This document shows, in pieces, positions 16,333-24,934 of a stretch of 43,712 nucleotides of DNA. Under the pieces are notes generated by a model. It was not told the origin of the DNA. It did no database searches and was given only the letters and a program-made list of their open reading frames with translations. The position numbers and the translations under genes were made by a program. This DNA comes from an uncultured Oscillospiraceae bacterium (lineage in GTDB: Bacteria; Bacillota; Clostridia; Oscillospirales; Ruminococcaceae). The number at the start of each line of letters is the position of its first letter. The first letter of the stretch is position 1. The stretch spans positions 1-43,712 of the forward strand of contig URKR01000016.1 in assembly GCA_900548355.1 (NCBI GenBank), written 5' to 3'.

Positions 16333-17694
16333 TTATTCGGAATGCCCGGGCGCGCCGCCGCCGGGAACGGGCAGCGGGCAGTGCAGCAGGTAACGGGCAA
16401 ACAGCACCGAGCTGATGGCCCAGGTCAGCGGGTAAGCCCAGAAAATCACCTGAATGACCGGGATAAAGCGCAGCGTGACCGTGATATAGGCAATGCGCAG
16501 CGCACACCAGACGGCCAGCATAATCGCCATCGGAACCACCGGGCGGCCCAAGCCGCGCAGGATGCCGGCGCTGCAGTGGCTGAAGGCCAGCAGGCAGTAA
16601 AACAGCGAGGCCGTGCGCGCCTGCCGCACCCCGAAGGCGATGACCGCCGCTTCCCCGCTGAACGCGCCGATCAACAGCGGCGCCAGGGCAAAAATCGCAA
16701 CCCCGATCCCTTCGGCCAGCGCGGCGGAGGTCACAATCCCGAACCGCATCCCGCTGCGCACCCGCCCCAGCTGGCCGGCGCCGATATTCTGGCTGACGAA
16801 GGTGGCCAGCGCCATTGCAAAGCAGGTCACCGGCAAAAAGGCGAAGCCTTCCACCTTGCTGTAGGCCGCGCAGCCGGCCATGGCGTCAGCGCCGAAACTG
16901 TTGATGTTTGCCTGCACCACGACATTGGCAAGCGAGATGACCGAGTTCTGCACCCCGGAAGGCACCCCCTGCGCAACAACCGCCCGCAGGGTCGGCAGGT
17001 CAAAGCGGACATCGCGCCAGCGCACCGCCCAGGCGCCCCGCGCACGGCCCAGCTTGCGGAAAGCAAGAAACGCGCTGAGCGCCTGGGACAGGATGGTGGC
17101 GAAGGCGGCGGACCCCACCCCCATGCCGAACCCCGCAATGAACACGAGGTCGAGCACGACGTTCAAAAGCGAGGCCGCGATCAGGTAAAACATCGGGCTG
17201 CGGCTGTCGCCGACCGATTGCAGGATGCTGGCCCCTACGTTGTACAGCACCACCGCAATCGAACCCATAAAATAGATGCGGAAATAGAGGATGGAATTGC
17301 CGATGACGTTATCCGGCGTGCCCATCCAGCGCAGAATCTGAGGGGTGAACGCGACGCCGACCACCGTCAGCACCGCGCCGGCCGCCAGGCCCAGCGCGAT
17401 GGTGGTGTGCACCGTGCGGTGCAGCGCGGCGTCGTCCCCGGCGCCAAAATGCCGGGCGATCAGCACGCCGGCGCCCAGGCTTACCCCGTTGACAAAGCCG
17501 GTCAGCAGGAAAATCAGGCTGCCCGAAGAACCCACGGCGGCAAGCGCTTCGCCGCCGATAAAGTTGCCGACAATCAACGAGTCAACGGCATTGTACAGCT
17601 GCTGGAACAGGTTGCTCATGAAGATCGGCACCGCAAACAGCAGCATCCCTTTTACGACTGACCCGGTGGTCAGCGCGCGTGACTCCCCGTTCAA
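16333..17694 (-). CDS. MATE-family multidrug exporter
   Basis: A 453-residue antiporter with twelve hydrophobic helices in two MatE repeats. Family features include AVPIFMSNLFQQLYNAVDSLIVG near the start (quoted in part), NVVLDLVFIAGFGMG and, in the second half, GVPSGVQNSVISLANV. It is expected to export cationic compounds using Na+ or H+. Two TTG codons are possible starts. The second (17694) has AAGGA at 8-nt spacing, while the first (17700) is only 2 nt from it, so I prefer 17694. Confidence 0.9.
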   Translation of the reverse strand: MNGESRALTTGSVVKGMLLFAVPIFMSNLFQQLYNAVDSLIVGNFIGGEALAAVGSSGSLIFLLTGFVNGVSLGAGVLIARHFGAGDDAALHRTVHTTIALGLAAGAVLTVVGVAFTPQILRWMGTPDNVIGNSILYFRIYFMGSIAVVLYNVGASILQSVGDSRSPMFYLIAASLLNVVLDLVFIAGFGMGVGSAAFATILSQALSAFLAFRKLGRARGAWAVRWRDVRFDLPTLRAVVAQGVPSGVQNSVISLANVVVQANINSFGADAMAGCAAYSKVEGFAFLPVTCFAMALATFVSQNIGAGQLGRVRSGMRFGIVTSAALAEGIGVAIFALAPLLIGAFSGEAAVIAFGVRQARTASLFYCLLAFSHCSAGILRGLGRPVVPMAIMLAVWCALRIAYITVTLRFIPVIQVIFWAYPLTWAISSVLFARYLLHCPLPVPGGGAPGHSE

Positions 17695-17729
17695 TTTCAA
17701 GATCCTTCTTTCCCGGTAAATTCAAACTT

Positions 17730-17759
17730 ATTCTAGCCCCCGGCGTCAAAAGGTGTCAA
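17730..17759 (-). promoter_or_regulatory. MATE gene promoter
   Basis: Minus-strand TTGACA (17754-17759) and TAGAAT (17730-17735), spacer 18 bp. Confidence 0.8.
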
Positions 17760-17776
17760 GGGGGGCTTGGCCCGGC

Positions 17777-19009
17777 TTATTCCTCCGCCAGGTGGATGTG
17801 CTGCGGGGTGCCGTTGATATAAATCGGGGTCAGCTCGGCCTGGATCAGCGGGCGGGCGTAGCGCTCAAAATCAGCCGTGACATGCAGCCCGTCCGGCGTG
17901 ATCCAGCTTTCGGGTACTTTTTTCTCCCGGTTGGCCACATCGGCCACCGGCACCGTGCAGGTCCGGGTGCGGTAGGGCAGGTCGGACAGGCGCTGGATGC
18001 CGGCCATCACGCCGGTCTGGCCGTTGTAGGCGGCTTCAACCGCCGCACCGCCGACCTGGTAGGCCTCGGTGATGTCGGTGCGGCTGGCCAGATGGGAAGC
18101 GCACCGCTGCAGCGTCGAAAACTCAATCGCGCGGGTCTTGCAGCCGAGCTTGACCCGGATCAGGTCGGCCAGGTAGCGGCTTGTGCCCGAAAGGATCGCC
18201 TTGTGGCCAAAAGCATCCAGCTGGCCCGCCGTACTGACCAGGTCGCACAGGAACACGCCGTCCTTGTTCTTGACGCCCTCGCTGGCCGCAATGATTACGC
18301 TGCGGCGCTCAGCCGCCAGCTTGGCAACCTTCTGCAAAAAGGCCGTTTCGTCAAATGCGCGCTCAGGCAAAAGCAGGATGTCGGGGCCGCTGCAGTCGCT
18401 GCCGGCCGCAAGGCTGGCGGCGGCGGCCAGCCAGCCGGTGTGGCGGCCCATGATCTCGGCCACGGTAACGCTGCGCAGGTCATACACGCTTGCGTCGCAG
18501 ATGACCTCCTTGAGGATTGTTGCGATGTATTTGGCCGCGCTGCCGTAACCGGGGGTGTGGTCGGTGCCCATCAGGTCGTTGTCAATCGTTTTGGGCACCC
18601 CGATAAACCGGATCTCGCTGCCCTTCTCAGCGCCGTAGGCCGCGAGCTTGGCGATGGTATCCATGCTGTCGTTGCCGCCGATGTAAAGCACCGCGCCGAT
18701 GCCGTACTGCGCAAACAGGCTGAACAGTTTTTGGTAAGGCGCTTCGTTGACGGCCGGGTCGGGCAGTTTGTACCGGCAGGAACCCAGAAAGCTTGAAGGC
18801 GTGCGCTTGAGCAGTTCGATCGCCATTTTATCCGAAAGCTGGTCGTCCAGGTCAACGATCCGCTCTTCCAGCAGACCTTCAATGCCGTATTGCATCCCGT
18901 ACACACGCTGCGCGCCGAAGGCCTTCGCGCTTTCAAACACGCCGGCCAGGCTCGCGTTGATGACGGCGGTCGGCCCGCCGCTTTGCCCTACAAGCAAATT
19001 CCATGCCAT
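17777..19009 (-). CDS. pfp: Pyrophosphate-dependent 6-phosphofructokinase
   Basis: A 410-residue phosphofructokinase that phosphorylates fructose 6-phosphate in glycolysis. The motif GGNDSMDT and especially the Lys in PKTIDNDLMG mark the PPi-using branch, since ATP-using enzymes have Gly there. MGRHTGWLA is the substrate loop. The start at 19009 (MAWNLLVGQSGG) matches the family's N-terminus. An in-frame ATG at 19021 is directly joined to AAGGA with no spacing, so it is less likely. The reversible PPi enzyme fits an anaerobic energy-saving lifestyle. The donor assignment is from motif, not assay. Confidence 0.9.
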   Translation of the reverse strand: MAWNLLVGQSGGPTAVINASLAGVFESAKAFGAQRVYGMQYGIEGLLEERIVDLDDQLSDKMAIELLKRTPSSFLGSCRYKLPDPAVNEAPYQKLFSLFAQYGIGAVLYIGGNDSMDTIAKLAAYGAEKGSEIRFIGVPKTIDNDLMGTDHTPGYGSAAKYIATILKEVICDASVYDLRSVTVAEIMGRHTGWLAAAASLAAGSDCSGPDILLLPERAFDETAFLQKVAKLAAERRSVIIAASEGVKNKDGVFLCDLVSTAGQLDAFGHKAILSGTSRYLADLIRVKLGCKTRAIEFSTLQRCASHLASRTDITEAYQVGGAAVEAAYNGQTGVMAGIQRLSDLPYRTRTCTVPVADVANREKKVPESWITPDGLHVTADFERYARPLIQAELTPIYINGTPQHIHLAEE

Positions 19010-19086
19010 AAATTGCACCATTCCTTACCTTTGTTTTGCCTTTATTGTATCGAATGGCGGCAAAAATGGCAAGGGGCGGCCCGTGA

Positions 19087-19115
19087 TTGTATTTTACCGC
19101 CAAACATGGTAAAAT
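19087..19115 (+). promoter_or_regulatory. Promoter and operator of the polysaccharide locus
   Basis: TTGTAT (19087-19092) and TAAAAT (19110-19115), spacer 17 bp. A perfect dyad of ATTTTACC and GGTAAAAT (19091-19115, 9-bp centre) runs from the -35 through the -10, so a dimeric regulator could shut the whole locus. Confidence 0.7.
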
Positions 19116-19175
19116 AGACTGTACCTGTATGCAATGACGCGCCCGCAATTTTATGACACAGCAAAGGAACTGTTT

Positions 19176-20057
19176 ATGGCTGACCATACCCCTGCCGCCC
19201 GCACTTCCAAGGAAGAGGGCTGGACCACCATCATCAAGCCGCGCACCGGCTGGTTCGATATCGACCTCGGCGAATTGTGGCAATACCGTGACCTCATTGT
19301 GATGTTTGTCAAACGCAACTTCACGGTGCTTTACAAACAGACGATCCTCGGCCCGGCGTGGGTTGTGCTGAACCCGCTGATCACAACAATCCTGTTCAAC
19401 GTTGTCTTCGGCGGGCTGGCCGGCCTTTCGACCGATGGCTCGCCTTCGTTTTTGTTTTACATGGCGGGCAACACAATCTGGACCTTTTTCTCCACCTGCA
19501 TCAACAATACGGCCAACACTTTTGTGGCGAACAGCCAGGTGTTCGGCAAGGTCTATTTCCCGCGGCTGACCACCCCGATCAGCCAGGCGCTGACCAGCCT
19601 TATCAACTTTTTGATCCAGTTTGTCATGTACGCGCTCTTCTGGGCCGGGTTTGCGGCCACAGGCGCCAACCTGCGCCTGACCCCCTGGCTCATCGCGGTG
19701 CCCTTCGTTGTGCTGGAGGTCATGCTGCTCGGCCTGGGCGTCGGGATCATCGTCTCCTCACTGACAACCAAATACCGCGACCTTGCGATCGCCGTGACCT
19801 TCGGCGTGCAGCTCTGGATGTATGTTTCGCCGGTTGTCTACCCGCTTTCAAGCCTGGGCGAAAGCCCGCGCCTGCGCGCGCTCATGCAGCTGAACCCGAT
19901 GACCGCCCCGATCGAGGCGTTCCGCATGGCGACGCTTGGCACCGGCACCGTGACGGTGGGCAGTTTGCTGTACAGCATCGTCTTCACGCTGGCGGCGCTG
20001 GCGGTCGGCGTTGTGCTGTTCAGCCGGATTGAAAAGACCTTTATGGACACCGTGTAA
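19176..20057 (+). CDS. wzm: ABC-2 polysaccharide export permease (Wzm/TagG type)
   Basis: A 293-residue membrane component of an ABC polysaccharide or teichoic-acid exporter with about six helices. The family's amphipathic start (WQYRDLIVMFVKRNFTVLYKQ) is followed by LGPAWVVLNPL and the C-terminal LNPMTAPIEAFR. It works with the next gene product to flip or export a lipid-linked glycan. AAAGGA lies 7 nt before the ATG at 19176. It is the first gene after the dyad promoter and lies 12 bp before wzt. Confidence 0.9.
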   Translation: MADHTPAARTSKEEGWTTIIKPRTGWFDIDLGELWQYRDLIVMFVKRNFTVLYKQTILGPAWVVLNPLITTILFNVVFGGLAGLSTDGSPSFLFYMAGNTIWTFFSTCINNTANTFVANSQVFGKVYFPRLTTPISQALTSLINFLIQFVMYALFWAGFAATGANLRLTPWLIAVPFVVLEVMLLGLGVGIIVSSLTTKYRDLAIAVTFGVQLWMYVSPVVYPLSSLGESPRLRALMQLNPMTAPIEAFRMATLGTGTVTVGSLLYSIVFTLAALAVGVVLFSRIEKTFMDTV

Positions 20058-20069
20058 GGGAGGGCCCGC

Positions 20070-21368
20070 ATGCAAACCGCAGAAAAACGCCCGGTGATTG
20101 AAGTCACCGGGCTGAAAAAGCAGTACAAGCTCGGCCAGATCGGCGGCGGCACCCTGACCCATGATCTGCAGAGCTGGTGGGCCCGCCTGCGCGGCAAGGA
20201 GGACCCGAACACCGTCATCGGCACCGACGCACGGCTGTTTGGCCAGACCTTCATGGCGCTCAACGGGGTGGATCTGACCGTCTACCAGGGCGAGGCGCTC
20301 GGCATCATCGGGCGCAACGGCGCCGGCAAAAGCACGCTGCTCAAAATCCTGTCCCGCATCACCGCCCCGACCGAAGGCGAGATCCGGCTGCGCGGCCGGG
20401 TGGCCTCAATGCTTGAGGTGGGAACCGGCTTCAACAACGAGATGACCGGCCGCGAAAACATCTATATGAACGGCGCAATCCTCGGCATGACCAAGGCCGA
20501 GGTGGACGCCAAACTCGACCAGATCATCGAATTTTCCGAATGCGGGGAATTTATCGATACCCCGGTCAAGCGGTATTCAAGCGGCATGTTCGTCAAGCTG
20601 GCCTTCGCGGTGGCCGCCCACCTTGATTCCGAGATCATGGTCATGGACGAGGTGCTTGCGGTCGGCGATATGAAGTTCCAGCAGAAATGCCTGGGCAAGA
20701 TGAGCGACGTGGCCGGCCAGGAAGGCCGCACCGTCCTCTATGTCAGCCACAACATGAGCACGATCCGCCAGCTCTGCACCCGGTGCATCGTGCTTGACAA
20801 GGGCAAAGTGATCTTTGACGGCGATGTTGAGCAGGCGATCGCAGTCTATATGGAGACGACCGACGTCAACATTGTGCACTACGACCTGGCCGATGTCTCC
20901 CGCATGACAGGCTCGGCCGGCAAGAGGCTGCGGCTTGAAACCCTCGATTTCCTTGACAAAGAATCGAGCGTCTTTGCCGATACCGAACCGGTCCGGGTCA
21001 AGATCACCTGGCGGGTGTCGGAACCGTTTGCCGGCGTCAACATGAAGCTCAACCTGCATTTCCGGGATTCGACGCCGGTCGGCATCACCCACCCGGTCGA
21101 TCTCGGCCCCGCGGTGCCGGGCAAACTGTATGAGACGGTGTTCAGCTTTGACCCGTCGCTGCTTGGCGAAGGGCAGTATTTCTTCTATATCGATATCTTT
21201 GACGGCGCGCTCGCTCAGGCTGTCTGCCTGGACAAGCCGGTGACCGAGTTTGCGTTTGAGGTCACAAACAGCGACCTTTCCATGCCGGAGTGGGCGTCGG
21301 GGTGGGGGAGAGTACATTTTCCGCCTGTCAAACTGGAAGGAAAGCCGCAAACCCAAAATAAAAAATGA
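20070..21368 (+). CDS. wzt: ABC exporter ATPase with glycan-binding C-domain (Wzt type)
   Basis: A 432-residue ATPase. The Walker A motif is GRNGAGKST (about residue 90), the signature is YSSGM, Walker B is IMVMDEVLAVGD and the H-loop is YVSHN. After residue 270 there is a beta-rich Wzt_C domain (KRLRLETLDFLDKE through FAFEVTNSD), which in O-antigen exporters reads the chain's terminal cap. Its presence suggests that a capped glycan is exported here too. GGGAGGG precedes the ATG. The last residues (QNKK) and the stop codon fall at the edge of the repeat at 21364-21433. Confidence 0.9.
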   Translation: MQTAEKRPVIEVTGLKKQYKLGQIGGGTLTHDLQSWWARLRGKEDPNTVIGTDARLFGQTFMALNGVDLTVYQGEALGIIGRNGAGKSTLLKILSRITAPTEGEIRLRGRVASMLEVGTGFNNEMTGRENIYMNGAILGMTKAEVDAKLDQIIEFSECGEFIDTPVKRYSSGMFVKLAFAVAAHLDSEIMVMDEVLAVGDMKFQQKCLGKMSDVAGQEGRTVLYVSHNMSTIRQLCTRCIVLDKGKVIFDGDVEQAIAVYMETTDVNIVHYDLADVSRMTGSAGKRLRLETLDFLDKESSVFADTEPVRVKITWRVSEPFAGVNMKLNLHFRDSTPVGITHPVDLGPAVPGKLYETVFSFDPSLLGEGQYFFYIDIFDGALAQAVCLDKPVTEFAFEVTNSDLSMPEWASGWGRVHFPPVKLEGKPQTQNKK

Positions 21369-21433
21369 AGAATTGCGGTGGATCGCGCGCCTGGCGACGC
21401 AAACCGCCGCTCCACCATGATTTTTCATTCTTC
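21364..21433. repeat. Inverted-repeat element over the wzt stop codon
   Basis: The left arm begins AATGAAGAAT and continues TGCGGTGGAT; the right arm read backwards is GAAGAATGAAAAATCATGG plus TGGA. A related left arm occurs at 41314-41340, where it also overlaps a stop codon (merR). It is probably a small non-coding repeat family. Confidence 0.6.
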
Positions 21434-21448
21434 TCAGGAGGCTGCCGC

Positions 21449-22450
21449 ATGGAAACTTCGTTGTTATGCCCCCCCGGCTATACCCCGGCGTTTTTCTGCC
21501 ACACGATGTATCATGTGCTGCTGGCGCTGCTGCGCACGCGGCGCCACTGCGCGGCGGGCGGCGGCAAAGCCTACCTGTACCTTGCCGCAACGCTGCCGGA
21601 CGTACAGGCGCTGGCCGCCCGGCTGCGGCAGGACGGTGGCGCCTGGGCGCAGGTGGCGGTTGTGGAGGAACCGCAGCTCGACGCGCAGAACAGCGAAAGC
21701 CGGTTTTACCGGCTGCGCCACCCCCGCCGCGCGCCTTACTTCACGCTGCCGGACGACGCCTGGGTCTATATCTCAAACGACTGGAGCGCCTGCGGCCGGT
21801 TTTTGCAGCGCGAACAGGTTTTGTACACGCTGTGTGAGGACACGGTCGGCGGTACGCTGGACCCCGACCAGCATCTGCTGACCGAGCAGCGCGCCGCCCC
21901 CCACCCGGGCCGCCAGCGCTACCAATATTGGGGCGACAGCCCCTGCTGCCGCGCTGTGGAGAGTGAGGACCCGGCGCAGTGTGTGATCTTTCCTCCCGAA
22001 AAACTGCGGGCGTTTTCGGCCAGGGCGCTGCTGCACAGCCTGACCGAAGCCGAAAAGGCCGCCGCGCGGGCCGTGTTTGTGACCGGGCCTTTGCCGGGCG
22101 ACCCCGCCGCCTTTGCCGGCGCAACGCTGCTTTTGCCGCGCAGCTTTGTGCTGGACGGCCTGATGGACCAGGCCGCCCAGGATGCGATGTTCAAGGCGGT
22201 GGCGGAAAAGTACGCCGATGGCCCGCTGTTTGTCAAAACCCACCCGCGGGACGAAACCGACTACGCGGCGCTCTTCCCGGGGGCGACGATCCTCAGCCGC
22301 ACGATGCCGAGCGAGGTGCTCAACTTCTGCCTGCCCGGCAAATTCAAGCGCGCCGTGACGGTGCAAAGCTGGGTGCTGCGCGGGTTTGAAGCGGCCGAAG
22401 AAACCGTGTTTCTGACGCTGGAAGAAGCGAAAGGGCTGGCAGGGGTGTAA
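21449..22450 (+). CDS. Putative GT52/polysialyltransferase-like glycosyltransferase
   Basis: A 333-residue soluble protein without clear membrane helices. It looks like a GT-B enzyme of the GT52 or polysialyltransferase group: AFFCHTMYHVLLALL near the start, VFVTGPL mid-chain, then LFVKTHPRDETDY (about residue 260) and MPSEVLNFCLPG. Known members transfer sugars from CMP donors. That fits the CMP-sugar synthetase gene that follows, and suggests it adds the CMP-activated sugar to the exported glycan. CAGGAGG lies 7 nt before the ATG. The family call rests on a few motifs, so it is moderate. Confidence 0.55.
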   Translation: METSLLCPPGYTPAFFCHTMYHVLLALLRTRRHCAAGGGKAYLYLAATLPDVQALAARLRQDGGAWAQVAVVEEPQLDAQNSESRFYRLRHPRRAPYFTLPDDAWVYISNDWSACGRFLQREQVLYTLCEDTVGGTLDPDQHLLTEQRAAPHPGRQRYQYWGDSPCCRAVESEDPAQCVIFPPEKLRAFSARALLHSLTEAEKAAARAVFVTGPLPGDPAAFAGATLLLPRSFVLDGLMDQAAQDAMFKAVAEKYADGPLFVKTHPRDETDYAALFPGATILSRTMPSEVLNFCLPGKFKRAVTVQSWVLRGFEAAEETVFLTLEEAKGLAGV

Positions 22451-22537
22451 AGCTTCGTTTTCGCGTGCCGTTCGCCCCTGCAAAACAACCATCCGATATT
22501 TCGCGCGCTTTCGGCGCGCATTGCGAGGTGCTGTACT

Positions 22538-23272
22538 ATGAAAACCATCGCTGTGATTCCCGCCCGGTATGCAAGTTCGCGGATGCCGGGCAAACCGCTG
22601 GCGGATATTTTGGGTAAGCCGATGATCTGGTGGGTTTACCAGGAGGCGAAAAAGTGCCCCAAACTCGACGGCGTTGTGATTGCAACCGACGACGACCGGA
22701 TTGCCGAGGCCTGCCGCGCCCATTCGATGCAATACCTTATGACCAGCCCCGACCATGATACCCCGACCGGCCGCATCTGGGAGGTCAGCACAAGGCTGGA
22801 TGCGGACCTGTACCTCCAGGTCATGGGGGATGAACCGCTGATCAATGCGCGCGCCTTTGACCTGATCCTGCCCGAAACGCTGCCCGCCGACCCGTACTAT
22901 GTCGCGGTGCTGACCAATGTCATGACCCACCCGGCCGATGTCATTGATTTTTCGAACCAGAAGGTCGTGACCAACGCCGCGCGGGAGGTTCTTCTGATCT
23001 CCCGCAGCCCGATCCCCTACCCCAAAGGCACGCTCGATTTTGAGTACGAGAAGGTCACCGGCATCCAGCTTTACAGCAAGCAGGCGCTGGCTTTCTACCA
23101 CGAGACGCCGAAATCCGCGCTCGAAAAAGCAGAGGAAAACGATATGATGCGGTTTATCGAGCACGGCCACACCGTCCACGCGATCCAGAGCCCTTATAAA
23201 ACGGTCAGCGTGGACACCCCGAAGGATTTGACGCTGGTGTGCGAGGTGCTGCGCGAGCGGGCAGACGGGTAA
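22538..23272 (+). CDS. kdsB: KdsB-type CMP-ulosonate cytidylyltransferase
   Basis: A 244-residue sugar nucleotidyltransferase of the 3-deoxy-manno-octulosonate family. It shows the CTP loop IPARYASSRMPGKPLADILG at the start, VIATDDDRI, and VMGDEPLI in place of the usual QGDEPLI; the length is normal. It joins CMP to an ulosonic acid such as KDO. KDO belongs to LPS, which this Gram-positive genome should lack, so the substrate may be another 2-keto-3-deoxy sugar acid. It sits between the GT52-like enzyme and the aldolase/phosphatase pair, which together outline a pathway. Confidence 0.85.
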   Translation: MKTIAVIPARYASSRMPGKPLADILGKPMIWWVYQEAKKCPKLDGVVIATDDDRIAEACRAHSMQYLMTSPDHDTPTGRIWEVSTRLDADLYLQVMGDEPLINARAFDLILPETLPADPYYVAVLTNVMTHPADVIDFSNQKVVTNAAREVLLISRSPIPYPKGTLDFEYEKVTGIQLYSKQALAFYHETPKSALEKAEENDMMRFIEHGHTVHAIQSPYKTVSVDTPKDLTLVCEVLRERADG

Positions 23273-23344
23273 GGAACCCCTGCGGGGGCCGATCCGCCGT
23301 TTTATTCTATCTTCTCTATTTATTTTTCACCACGAGGTACTCCC

Positions 23345-24934
23345 ATGCCCAATGTAAAACTGCTGGACTGCACGCTGCGCGACGGCGGCTATGTAAACGA
23401 CTGGCGCTGGGGGCTGGCGACGGCGCGGGACATCGTCGCCACCCAGACCCGCGCCGGGGTGGACATTATCGAAGTCGGCTTCCTGCGCAACATCGAAGCC
23501 TACGACCCCGATGTGCCGAGCCTTTGCAACACGATCGAAGAGCTCAACCGTCTGCTGCCCCAAAACCGCGGCCGCACAATGTATGCCGGTATGGCGATGC
23601 GCTCGAACTATGACATCGCCAAGCTTGCCCCCTATGACGGGCAGGGCATCGAACTGATCCGCATCACGGCGCATGATTATGACATCCGCGAAGGGATGGA
23701 CTTTGCGCGCGAGGTGCAGGCCCGCGGCTACAAACTTTCCATCAACCCGATCAACATCATGGGCTACGCCGACAAGGACCTGCTCTGGATTTTTGATGAG
23801 GTCAACAAGATCCGCCCCTACCAGTTTTCGATTGTCGATACCTTCGGCAGCATGCGCCGGCGGGACCTTGAGCGGATCCTGAGCCTGGTGGACCACAACC
23901 TTGACCCTTCGATCCGGGTCGGGCTGCACCTGCATGAGAATATGGCGCTGAGCTTCTGCCTGGCGCAGGAATTCCTGGACAAGCACCTGCGCCGGGATAC
24001 AACGGTTGACGCAAGCCTGCTCGGCATGGGGCGGATTCCCGGCAACCTGCCGATCGAGCTGATTGCCGACTATATGAACGATACGCTGGGCTGCCATTAT
24101 GACATGGACGAGATGATGGACGCCATCCAGGACCACATCGCCCCGATCAAGGGCGACCCGGCCTGGGGATATACGCCGGCCTACTTCCTTTCGGCCCGGT
24201 ACAATTTGCACCGCAATTACGCCGAGCATTTCCTTTCAAAAGGCGACCTGACCGTGCGGGATATCAACCATATCCTGGCCGGGCTTGACCGGTCCAAGGC
24301 GACCGCCTTTGACAAGGCGTATGCCGACGGGCTTTATGCCGATTACCAGGGCCGCGCCGTTGATGATGCGGCCGCCATGGCGGCGCTTGCCACGGTGTTC
24401 GGCGGCAAGCGGGTGGCGGTGCTGGCCCCGGGCGCAAGCCTGGCCGGGGAAGCGGGCCGCGAGGCCGTGCGGGCGTCGGGGGCGGAGCTCTGCGTATCGG
24501 CCAACTTCTGCCCGGATTTCTGCAAGCCGGACTATGCTTTTTTTGCAAGTTCCAAGCGGTTTGACAAAATGGAGCCCGAAGCGCTGCCCTGCCCGCTGAT
24601 CCTGACCAGCAACCTGCGCTGTGCGGCGCTGCCGGCCGGCGCGCGGGTTGTCAACTACAACCGGCTGGCCGGGGCCGAACCGCCTGCCGGCAACAGCATG
24701 CTGATGCTTTTGCGGCTGCTGCGGGCCTGCGGTGCAAAGGAGGCGCTGCTGGCCGGCGCCGATGGCTACCGACCCGACACCCCCGCCTATGCCGATGCGC
24801 GGCTGCACACCCACACCGGCCGCGGGGCGGAGTACAACGCCGCGGTGGGCCGGGCGCTGCAATCGATCGCGGCCGGCGGCCTGCCGATTGCCTTCCTGAC
24901 GCCGAGCGAATACGAGCGGGAGGTACAGGCATGA
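23345..24934 (+). CDS. DRE-TIM (HMGL-like) aldolase with extra C-terminal domain
   Basis: A 529-residue protein. Residues 1-270 are an HMGL-like TIM barrel with the catalytic LLDCTLRDGG at residue 6 on and the metal-site HLHEN at 196-200. Relatives (4-hydroxy-2-oxovalerate aldolase, homocitrate synthase) make or break bonds to pyruvate or acetyl-CoA. From residue 350 on there is a Rossmann-like domain (VAVLAPGASLAGE, LILTSNL, GAKEALLAGADGY) that recalls MptE/DUF115 or GT42-type folds. It overlaps the phosphatase gene by ATGA. I infer that it condenses pyruvate with an aldose (phosphate) in place of KdsA. The C-domain function is unknown. Confidence 0.75.
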   Translation: MPNVKLLDCTLRDGGYVNDWRWGLATARDIVATQTRAGVDIIEVGFLRNIEAYDPDVPSLCNTIEELNRLLPQNRGRTMYAGMAMRSNYDIAKLAPYDGQGIELIRITAHDYDIREGMDFAREVQARGYKLSINPINIMGYADKDLLWIFDEVNKIRPYQFSIVDTFGSMRRRDLERILSLVDHNLDPSIRVGLHLHENMALSFCLAQEFLDKHLRRDTTVDASLLGMGRIPGNLPIELIADYMNDTLGCHYDMDEMMDAIQDHIAPIKGDPAWGYTPAYFLSARYNLHRNYAEHFLSKGDLTVRDINHILAGLDRSKATAFDKAYADGLYADYQGRAVDDAAAMAALATVFGGKRVAVLAPGASLAGEAGREAVRASGAELCVSANFCPDFCKPDYAFFASSKRFDKMEPEALPCPLILTSNLRCAALPAGARVVNYNRLAGAEPPAGNSMLMLLRLLRACGAKEALLAGADGYRPDTPAYADARLHTHTGRGAEYNAAVGRALQSIAAGGLPIAFLTPSEYEREVQA

